NCBI GenBank assembly: GCA_902826795.1
Contig: CADEGD010000005.1
Location: 74,086-138,085, forward strand
Direction of reading: 5' to 3'
DNA length: 64,000 nucleotides
From: an uncultured Acidobacteriota bacterium
Lineage (GTDB): Bacteria; Acidobacteriota; Blastocatellia; Pyrinomonadales; Pyrinomonadaceae
Shown: positions 57,656 to 64,000 of the stretch, one piece after another
Layout of the letters: each line of letters begins with the position of its first letter
Numbering within the stretch: the first letter of the stretch is position 1
The notes under the pieces: model-generated
What the model saw: the letters and a program-made list of their open reading frames with translations, nothing else
Told to the model about the DNA's origin: nothing
The model's database searches: none
Made by a program: the position numbers and the translations under genes

Positions 57656-58765
57656 AGCACTCCCGCTCAAGACTTCAAACAAGTCCACCACGGCGTAGAG
57701 CACGCACAGGCCACAAAAGAGATCTCGGGCCTCAACGTGAAGATCAATCTTCTTCGGCTCGATCTCAAGAAGGTTCGCCTGGACGTCTACCACGCCTTCG
57801 ACAAAGCCATCGGCCTAGAAACCACATCATCCATCGCCATCCGCAAAGGCGCCATTGCCGCGATAAACGCAGGGTTTTTTCGCCTAGATAAGAGCGAATG
57901 GGCGGGTGACGCGGCAGGTATTTTAATGATCGACGGGAAATTCTGGAGCGAGGCGACGAACAACCGCATAGCGTTGATTATCGTCAACGACGAAAAGGCG
58001 ACCAAGTCTATCTTCATGCAGCACATGGATGCCGGGCCGCACATCCAGTTCGACAAAACGGAAAGCTCAAGGCCGGTTGGTATCAACAGGGAACGCAAGG
58101 CCGGTGATATAGTTCTTTTCTCGCATCACTTTGGCGCGACAACACGGACAGATCCGTCGGGAATTGAGGTCTTACTGAAAAACTGCAAAGACGAAGTTTG
58201 TCGAGATTTCGAATTAAGAGAAGGGGGAAATTCACCTATTCCTAATGACGGTTATGTGATCTCTCTAGGAACCGAGTTTATCGGCCTGAATCCTGGACTC
58301 GTCTCGAAACTTCGGAACGGATCTAAGGAGAAGATGGAGTTTCGCGTTACGAATTCGATGAAGCGAGACCTTCTCACTAAGTTGTTGAGCCTTAACGCTG
58401 ACATCACGAACGGCGTCTCTCAACTCATCAAAAACGGCAAGATCGACATTACTTGGGAGCAGGAGAAAGCGAGCAAGTCGTTCGTCGAAACACGCCATCC
58501 GCGGACGGCAGTCGCGAAACTCAAAGACGGCAAGTTCCTGATGATCACCGTCGATGGCCGCAGTGAATCGAGCGGCGGGATATCATTGCAGGATCTTGCC
58601 GAATACCTTCTCTCGCTCGGCGCGGTGGACGCGATGAACCTCGACGGCGGCGGTTCGACGACGATGTTCCTCGACGGCAAGGTCGTCAACACTCCATCTG
58701 ACAAAGAAGGCGAACGCAAGATCGGCGATGCGATCGTCGTCACCTTGCGCAATAATCGTAAGTAG
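57554..58765 (+). CDS. Exported phosphodiester glycosidase-family (NAGPA-like) protein
   Basis: 403 residues from the ATG at 57554; an in-frame ATG at 57488 is less likely. A signal peptide (RRFVATEFLASFLCALCVLC, cleavage near STPA-Q) is followed by the NAGPA/DUF2233 domain: AIAAINAGFF, ILMIDGKFWSE, FLMITVDGRS and the hallmark DAMNLDGGGSTTMFLDGKV. The family cleaves phosphodiester-linked sugars. The hydrophobic core of the signal peptide is encoded by the palindrome arm. Confidence 0.87.
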   Translation: MKIDFWPSYLVFTRRFVATEFLASFLCALCVLCGSTPAQDFKQVHHGVEHAQATKEISGLNVKINLLRLDLKKVRLDVYHAFDKAIGLETTSSIAIRKGAIAAINAGFFRLDKSEWAGDAAGILMIDGKFWSEATNNRIALIIVNDEKATKSIFMQHMDAGPHIQFDKTESSRPVGINRERKAGDIVLFSHHFGATTRTDPSGIEVLLKNCKDEVCRDFELREGGNSPIPNDGYVISLGTEFIGLNPGLVSKLRNGSKEKMEFRVTNSMKRDLLTKLLSLNADITNGVSQLIKNGKIDITWEQEKASKSFVETRHPRTAVAKLKDGKFLMITVDGRSESSGGISLQDLAEYLLSLGAVDAMNLDGGGSTTMFLDGKVVNTPSDKEGERKIGDAIVVTLRNNRK

Positions 58766-58799
58766 AAGTCGCGTTGTTCCGGCTTTCGTGTCGCGATCT

Positions 58800-59651
58800 A
58801 TGAGTATCCCATTTTGTAAGTTTCACGGCTTCGGCAATGACTATATCGTAATTGAACGCGATCGGATTCCCACCGAGCTCGACCAGGTTGATCTCGCCCT
58901 TGGTATTTGCCAGCGGCACACAGGCGTCGGGTCTGACGGCATTGCGATCGTCGAAAGGATCGATGGGAGCGACGCAGATTTCTTTTGCGAGATCGTCAAT
59001 CCGGACGGCAGCGTCGCTGGATTTTCCGGAAATGGGACTCGGTGCGCGGTCTCCTACATTTACTACAAAGATCTATGGCAGGAACCGAAGCTTCGGTTAA
59101 AGACGCGAAGCGGCGTGAAGCGTTTTCGATTAATCGAGGAAAGATCGCCCGGGCACTATTGGTTTGAGGCCGAGATCGGCAAGCCGAGATTTTCGAGCGT
59201 TGACGTTCCCGTGGCTTCGGAGGAGCTGCTCGAGACCGTTGTCGATTTTCCGGTGCAGGTCAACGGCCGGCAGTTTCTGGTTTCCGGCGTGAATGTCGGC
59301 AATCCGGTCGCATGTGTTTTGGTAGAAGAATTTGACCCAATGTGGCGGGTTTACGGCCGAGCGCTTGAGCAGCATCCGGTTTTTCCGCAGCGTGCAAACA
59401 TAGTATTCGTTAAGGTGATCGACCGCGAGAACATCGAGCTTAAGATCTGGGAACGCGGAGCAGGCGAAACTTCCTCGTCAGGAACTTGCGTCAGCGGAGC
59501 AGCATCGCTCTCCGCCCTTACGGGAAGAACTGGCCGCAAGGTGTCGGTTCACACAGAAGGCGGCACGAGTGAGTTCGTCTGGCGCGAAGATGACGAGATG
59601 CTCTTGACCGGCCGTGCCGACCTCGCTTTCTGCGGCGAGTGGTCTTATTAG
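58800..59651 (+). CDS. dapF: Diaminopimelate epimerase
   Basis: 283 residues from the ATG at 58800, giving the conserved N-terminus FCKFHGFGNDYIVIE; the frame is open 72 bases further upstream. The two catalytic Cys are in FSGNGTRC and SSGTCVSGAA. It makes meso-diaminopimelate for lysine and peptidoglycan. It overlaps the PIN-toxin gene tail to tail by four bases. Confidence 0.94.
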   Translation: MSIPFCKFHGFGNDYIVIERDRIPTELDQVDLALGICQRHTGVGSDGIAIVERIDGSDADFFCEIVNPDGSVAGFSGNGTRCAVSYIYYKDLWQEPKLRLKTRSGVKRFRLIEERSPGHYWFEAEIGKPRFSSVDVPVASEELLETVVDFPVQVNGRQFLVSGVNVGNPVACVLVEEFDPMWRVYGRALEQHPVFPQRANIVFVKVIDRENIELKIWERGAGETSSSGTCVSGAASLSALTGRTGRKVSVHTEGGTSEFVWREDDEMLLTGRADLAFCGEWSY

Positions 59652-60088
59652 AGCAAGTCGCTCATGACGACAAGGTTAATGTTTGGGAGCCGGCGGAGAC
59701 CATCGTCGTTTGTGATGAGATAGTCGCATTTCAAAGCGATTGCGGTTGCGGCATGGATCGCATCGGGCGTTTTCAAGCTTAGCTGAGCACGCAGGGTCGC
59801 TGCTTCGCGCAAAATCTCGGCAGTAATAGGTGAGAGAATAACCTCGGTTTTGGTTAATAGTGTCCCGTATGATTCGATCAGCACCTCGTTATTTTGCCGA
59901 ATCGGTACTACCAGGGTCTCCAAAAGCGTCAGTTCACTAGAGAGCGCTGTAGCTTCCCCCTTTTTGACAGAAAGCCAGAACGAGTTGAGTGGCACCCAGA
60001 AATCGACGTGCTTCTCTATCGTGTAGATGATTGGAGCGGTGTCGAGGTAAACAACGGATGAGAGCGGAAAAGTTAATTGTCCCAGGAT
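59648..60088 (-). CDS. PIN-domain (VapC-like) toxin without a canonical start codon
   Basis: The frame open from 60088 encodes SSVVYLDTAPIIYTIEKH and then a complete PIN domain: first acidic Asp in YLDTAP, Glu in SSELTLLETLV, TPDAIHAATA and ITNDDGLRR. No ATG, GTG or TTG lies between the in-frame stop at 60089 and the GTG at 59995, which is inside the domain and would lose the first catalytic Asp. Possible starts are CTG 60085 or ATC 60088. It is either a decayed toxin or uses a rare start. Confidence 0.7.
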   Translation of the reverse strand: MLGQLTFPLSSVVYLDTAPIIYTIEKHVDFWVPLNSFWLSVKKGEATALSSELTLLETLVVPIRQNNEVLIESYGTLLTKTEVILSPITAEILREAATLRAQLSLKTPDAIHAATAIALKCDYLITNDDGLRRLPNINLVVMSDLL

Positions 60089-60291
60089 TCACGCTCCGTC
60101 TGCAGGTATTCGTCTACATCCTTGGAATCTTTGAAAACTCGCTCGCCGGAGAGGCTCTGGAGAAAATCATATGCGGAAAGACGTGGCATATCCTTCTCCT
60201 CATGCTCGATGATTATTCGAGCAAGGCGGAGTCGCTCATTCCGGGACAACGGCAAAATGGACTGATTGTAAATAGCCTCGACACTTTGCAT
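60073..60291 (-). CDS. VapB-like antitoxin
   Basis: 72 residues: MQSVEAIYNQSILPLSRNER and on to TERESWDN. Its size, position just before the PIN gene, and the LPLSRNERLRLARIIIEH segment match short antitoxins paired with PIN toxins. Its 3' end overlaps the presumed toxin start region. Confidence 0.65.
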   Translation of the reverse strand: MQSVEAIYNQSILPLSRNERLRLARIIIEHEEKDMPRLSAYDFLQSLSGERVFKDSKDVDEYLQTERESWDN

Positions 60292-60372
60292 AGCATCTGC
60301 ATCTTAACAGGAAAGCAGACGTTTCGTGAATACTTTAAATGAACGCGGAAAGCCTGTGGACGACCGGTCATT

Positions 60373-61470
60373 TTACCTCAAATGCTTCCGTAAATAAGAA
60401 ATTATCTTGTAGCCGTCGATGTAGACCCAGGGTTTTTCGCCGAGGGTGTAGTGGCCGCAGGGGAGCGATACTTCGCTGTGTTTTACGTTGTGGCGGCGGA
60501 GGGCTTCCATGGTCTCGAGAGATAGATCGATCGGGAAGCTTAGGTCGTATTTGGTGTAGATGTATCGCTGCGGGCGTTCGGGCAGCGAGGCGAGCTTTTC
60601 CATGTACGCCATCGGCGAGACCGGCAGCCAATACTGTCGAAGCTCGTCGAGCGTCAGATTGTCGCCAAAGCTTTCGCGTACGTGATAGGTTGAAAGGCCG
60701 TGCCAGACGACGTCCGCCATGTATCCCGAGACGTGATTGAACACCGCCGCGTCGATCCGCAGATCGTGAACGAATGCCATGAACGATACGCACGATCCGA
60801 TGCTCGTCCCGACGATTCCAACCTTTTCGTAACCCTGCTCTTTCAGCCACGTCACCGCCGCACGCGTATCCAGGATCGCCTGGCGGATCGATTGCAGCGA
60901 GCGGCCGACGTTCGGAGCGACGAGGTGATCGGCGCGCGTCAGTTCGGGCGGCATACGTTCTTCGTGATATGGAAGCGTCAGGCGAAGAGCCGACATTCCG
61001 ACCTTGTTGAAAAACTTGGCAAGATCGAAATAGGTTCCGGCTTTGGCGTTCCAGTGAGGAAGGATAATTACAGCTGAAGGATTGCGGACAGGAATGTCCG
61101 CGGTCCCTGCCGGAAAGTATGTGGCGTAGGCGGTGTTGTTCTCAATCGATGGCGTTTCGACGGCGCTCTGCCAAGTGACGACCTCGAGCTCGGTTTGCTT
61201 TACGGGCTTCTTTAGTTCGGCGGCGCTGAGCGACGCGGTCGATGGATAAAGCCTTCGGTCGACCAAGTATTTCACTCCTTCGGGTGCGGCAAAGTGAGCA
61301 TCGCTATTCTCGACCGCCCATCGCGAATGCTCGGCGAGGACCTCCCGCCGGTCGTGTCCGTTTACGTGATCGACAACAAACTCCGGCCCAAGATCGAACG
61401 GCTGCACCGTGCGATTGTCGTTCAACATCGCAAAGTGCCGCTCCCGCTTGTGCATGTAACGCTTCAACAT
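60373..61470 (-). CDS. Alpha/beta hydrolase
   Basis: 365 residues from the ATG at 61470; ATG 61455 is an alternative. Hydrolase-fold features: VIILPHWNAKAGTYFDLAKF, the nucleophile elbow GIVGTSIGSCVSF and a late His in PCGHYTLGEKP, as in abhydrolase families acting on esters. No signal peptide. The substrate is unknown. Confidence 0.78.
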   Translation of the reverse strand: MLKRYMHKRERHFAMLNDNRTVQPFDLGPEFVVDHVNGHDRREVLAEHSRWAVENSDAHFAAPEGVKYLVDRRLYPSTASLSAAELKKPVKQTELEVVTWQSAVETPSIENNTAYATYFPAGTADIPVRNPSAVIILPHWNAKAGTYFDLAKFFNKVGMSALRLTLPYHEERMPPELTRADHLVAPNVGRSLQSIRQAILDTRAAVTWLKEQGYEKVGIVGTSIGSCVSFMAFVHDLRIDAAVFNHVSGYMADVVWHGLSTYHVRESFGDNLTLDELRQYWLPVSPMAYMEKLASLPERPQRYIYTKYDLSFPIDLSLETMEALRRHNVKHSEVSLPCGHYTLGEKPWVYIDGYKIISYLRKHLR

Positions 61471-61624
61471 CTTCGATAATGCTAATGAATTCTGCCCGCG
61501 GGTTCCATCGGCGGCGGTCGAAAGCAAAAAAAGTTCTGGCAGATTCCGGCGATGTTGTGTTATTTATATTCATCGTTCCAAATCAACTCGTTAGATAATC
61601 TTTGCCTTTTTTTACGGAGAATCT

Positions 61625-64000
61625 ATGCGGATCAAAGCCCTTCCTCGCTCTTTGGTGCTGTTCGCGGCGCTGCTCGTTTGTGTGTTCATTTTCGCCGTGC
61701 TGCTAAGCAGAGACGCCGGTTTCCGCGTTGGAGCCTCGGCTCAGGCAACGCCGACACCGGCCGGAATATCGCCGGAGGCCGCGGAGCAGATAGCGGCCCT
61801 CAACCGTGAGAAAGATCTGCGGACCGCGGCTCAGCAGAAGATAGATTCACGCCTGCTTTATGCGATCAAGGCGGCTGACGGACGCGCATCGCTTGAAGGA
61901 TTGCCGGTGCTTCAGACGGGAATTCAGCCGGACAAGAGCGGCAACATCGAGGTCGATATCCGCACGCAAGTGACGAAAGACTTACTTGAGCGGATAGAGT
62001 CTCTCGGCGGCCGCATAATTTATAGCTCGGAAGAGCATCGGACCGTGGTCGCGGAGATCCCGCTCAGAGCGGTCGAGACCGTGGCGGGCGAGGATGCAGT
62101 TATCTTTATCGGACCCAAGGAAGAGAACGGCCCCAATTCGGTAGCGTCTCCGAACGTGGAGGTCTCAGTGCTTCCGACGGAGGTTAATTCGGTAAAAAAG
62201 CTTCTGGAAAGCGGCGCGACACAGCAAGGAACGTCCGCCGCAAGGCTAAGGGTCGGAAGCCAAACCTCAGAAGGTGATATCACGCACCGTGCGGCGCTGG
62301 CCAGGCAGCTGTCGGGCTCGGACGGAACGGGCGTGAGAATCGGCGTACTGTCGGACGGTGTCAGTTCGCTTGCCGCACGGCAAGCCTCGGGCGATCTTCC
62401 AGCTAACGTCACGGTTGTTGTTCCCGGCCCGGCCGGAACGGAAGAAGGCACGGCGATGCTTGAGATCGTCCATGACATCGCTCCCGGTGCTCAACTATTT
62501 TTCGCGACGGCGACGGGTTCAGGCTCGGCGGCCTTTGCAGATAACATCCGGACGCTTCGTAACGTTCACAATTGCGACATCATCGTAGACGACTGGACCT
62601 ATTTCGCCGAGACGCCGTTTCAGGAAGGCCAGGCACCGGGCGTAATTTCACCATCGAATGGCGGCGTTGTCATTCAAGCGGTCAATGACGTTACCGCTTC
62701 GGGAGCCCTATTCTTCTCGTCGGCCGGCAACTCGGGTAACAAAAATGACGGCACAGCCGGTGCGTGGGAAGGCGATTTCGTAAATGGCGGAGCGTCCGCC
62801 GCTCCATTACCCGCGAACCTCCAGCTTCACGATTTTGGCGGCGGCACTTTGTTCAATACGGTTTCACTTCAATCATCCGGAGGCGCGGGCACTTACTTAA
62901 AATGGTCGGATCCGCTTGGCGGTTCGGCGAATGACTACGATTTCTATGTGCTCGACAGCACCGGAACAACAGTCATTTCCGCCAGTACTAACATTCAAAG
63001 CGGTACCCAGGACCCGCTTGAGATCGTCGCTCAACCCACGACAGGCAGGCGTCTAGTAGTGGCGAGAAAAGTCGGCGCCGCCGACAGGTTTCTACACATC
63101 AATACGAATCGCGGCCGGCTTGCGAATTCTACAAGCGGAGTCGTTCACGGGCACAATTCCGGGCGAAATACGCAGACGACCGCCGCGTCACCCGCGCGTG
63201 GCCCTTTCCCTTCGGCTTTTTCGACAGCGAACGCCGTCGAGACTTTTAGCTCTGACGGGCCGCGACGTATCTTCTTTAACGCCGATTCGTCGCCGATCAC
63301 ACCAGGCAACGTTTCATCGACTGGCGGCGAACTCTTGGCAAAGCCGGACATGACGGCGGCCGACGGCGTGACCACTACCACGCCGGGATTCCTTACATTC
63401 TTCGGAACGTCGGCGGCGGCTCCGCACGCGGCGGCGATCGCGGGACTTTTGAAATCTGAGAATCCGGCACTAACGGCGTCGCAGATATCGACGGCGATGA
63501 AGAACAGCGCTCTTGACATCGAGGGGCCGGGCTACGACCGTGATTCGGGAGCGGGGATAACAATGCCGCTGCGTGCGATGAACGCCGCGGGCATAACCGG
63601 CCAGGCGTTTATCGACCGAGGTGCGGTCGTTGCGACCCAGCGGATAGGCGATGGGGATTCGTCGATCGAGGCTGGAGAGACTTGGAACCTTGCTGTAACC
63701 CTGGATAATCTGGGTCTTTTGAATGCTTCAAACGTCTCGGCGACATTGACGGCGACGACGCCGGGCGTCACGGTCATTCCGTCGGCGACGCGAAGCTACG
63801 GCAGTCTCGCGGCGGCGGTAGGCAGCGGTACGAACAGCGTGCCTTTCGCATTCTCGCTGCCCACGAACTTCCCGTGCGGCGGAGTCGTGAACTTCGGACT
63901 GAACATTACGTTCACTTCATCTGCGGGTGCAGGCAACGTTGCTACGACGCTCTCAGTCGGCACCGGAAGCCCGACGGCGGTTACGACGACGCTCGATGCC
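61625..64000 (+). CDS. Exported subtilisin/sedolisin-like serine peptidase, 3'-truncated by window edge
   Basis: ATG 61625 with GGAGA 5 bases upstream; 792 codons are visible and the frame is still open at the end. A signal anchor (residues 8-28) is followed by a propeptide-like region and a peptidase domain: Asp244 in GVLSDGV, EEGTAMLEIVHDIAPGA (273 onward) where subtilases have a His, the oxyanion Asn in SSAGNSG, and Ser596 in GTSAAAPHAAAIAGLL. A CARDB-like beta-domain begins near residue 680 (GDSSIEAGETWNLAV). It is probably an extracellular or surface peptidase. The catalytic His position appears to be Glu, as in sedolisins. Confidence 0.82.
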   Translation, partial: MRIKALPRSLVLFAALLVCVFIFAVLLSRDAGFRVGASAQATPTPAGISPEAAEQIAALNREKDLRTAAQQKIDSRLLYAIKAADGRASLEGLPVLQTGIQPDKSGNIEVDIRTQVTKDLLERIESLGGRIIYSSEEHRTVVAEIPLRAVETVAGEDAVIFIGPKEENGPNSVASPNVEVSVLPTEVNSVKKLLESGATQQGTSAARLRVGSQTSEGDITHRAALARQLSGSDGTGVRIGVLSDGVSSLAARQASGDLPANVTVVVPGPAGTEEGTAMLEIVHDIAPGAQLFFATATGSGSAAFADNIRTLRNVHNCDIIVDDWTYFAETPFQEGQAPGVISPSNGGVVIQAVNDVTASGALFFSSAGNSGNKNDGTAGAWEGDFVNGGASAAPLPANLQLHDFGGGTLFNTVSLQSSGGAGTYLKWSDPLGGSANDYDFYVLDSTGTTVISASTNIQSGTQDPLEIVAQPTTGRRLVVARKVGAADRFLHINTNRGRLANSTSGVVHGHNSGRNTQTTAASPARGPFPSAFSTANAVETFSSDGPRRIFFNADSSPITPGNVSSTGGELLAKPDMTAADGVTTTTPGFLTFFGTSAAAPHAAAIAGLLKSENPALTASQISTAMKNSALDIEGPGYDRDSGAGITMPLRAMNAAGITGQAFIDRGAVVATQRIGDGDSSIEAGETWNLAVTLDNLGLLNASNVSATLTATTPGVTVIPSATRSYGSLAAAVGSGTNSVPFAFSLPTNFPCGGVVNFGLNITFTSSAGAGNVATTLSVGTGSPTAVTTTLDA

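Noticed and set aside
1-64000. tRNA or rRNA genes
   Set aside because: T-loop-like strings such as GGTTCGA occur only within coding regions without surrounding cloverleaf pairing; none could be supported.

Overview
The window reads as chromosomal DNA of a Gram-negative heterotroph, most likely an Acidobacteriota member of the Blastocatellia/Pyrinomonadaceae type. This placement is an inference. It rests on two very large Oar-like TonB-dependent receptors with a carboxypeptidase-regulatory domain, a bamA-ompH-fabZ-lpxA envelope cluster, GC of roughly 55 percent, and several families of dispersed palindromic repeats. No tRNA, rRNA, CRISPR array, phage or transposase gene was seen.

Layout. 1-3.2 kb: the 3' part of a TonB-dependent receptor ending in a strong terminator, then a repeat-bearing spacer. 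3.6-5.5 kb: queG and moaA. 5.5-17.1 kb: a leftward glycan-utilisation locus. In transcription order it holds a TonB receptor, a LarA-like protein, a GH3-GH144-type fusion hydrolase, a xylose-type ABC ATPase and permease, and a methyltransferase. A LacI-family regulator is divergent at 17.4 kb. 18.5-22.4 kb: acs and the methionine-salvage genes mtnB, mtnD, mtnC. 22.4-25.2 kb: a CHY zinc-finger protein, msrA, an FHA/M15-like membrane protein and a small CxxC protein. 25.3-32.4 kb: a compact, complete histidine operon (hisG, D, C, B, H, A, F, IE), preceded by a histidine-rich leader peptide. 32.7-38 kb: leftward bamA-ompH-fabZ-lpxA. 38.3-42.5 kb: clpC, a DUF1232 protein, pta. 42.5-46.9 kb: leftward LpxL-like acyltransferase, exported S51 peptidase, cyclase-family protein and diguanylate cyclase. 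47.1-49.7 kb: acyl-lipid desaturase and a two-component pair. 49.8-52.7 kb: an MNT/HEPN pair with a frameshifted HEPN gene, a PD-(D/E)XK nuclease-like protein and an SGNH hydrolase. 52.8-56.1 kb: a lipoprotein, thioesterase, MsbA-like ABC and membrane protein operon. 56.1-61.5 kb: class II photolyase, NAGPA-family protein, dapF, a PIN toxin/antitoxin pair and an alpha/beta hydrolase. 61.6 kb to the end: a large exported subtilisin/sedolisin-like peptidase, cut by the window edge.

The most notable signals are regulatory or repeat-driven. They are the His-rich leader before hisG, a palindromic element inserted in frame inside an MsbA-like ABC transporter, a signal peptide apparently built from a dispersed palindrome, a tandem palindromic element with compensatory base changes after the his operon, and a PIN toxin frame with no usable start codon upstream of its catalytic Asp. 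The glycan locus is the best candidate for a partly undescribed functional system: it combines a GH3-GH144 fusion, a LarA homologue and a sugar importer with no encoded binding protein.
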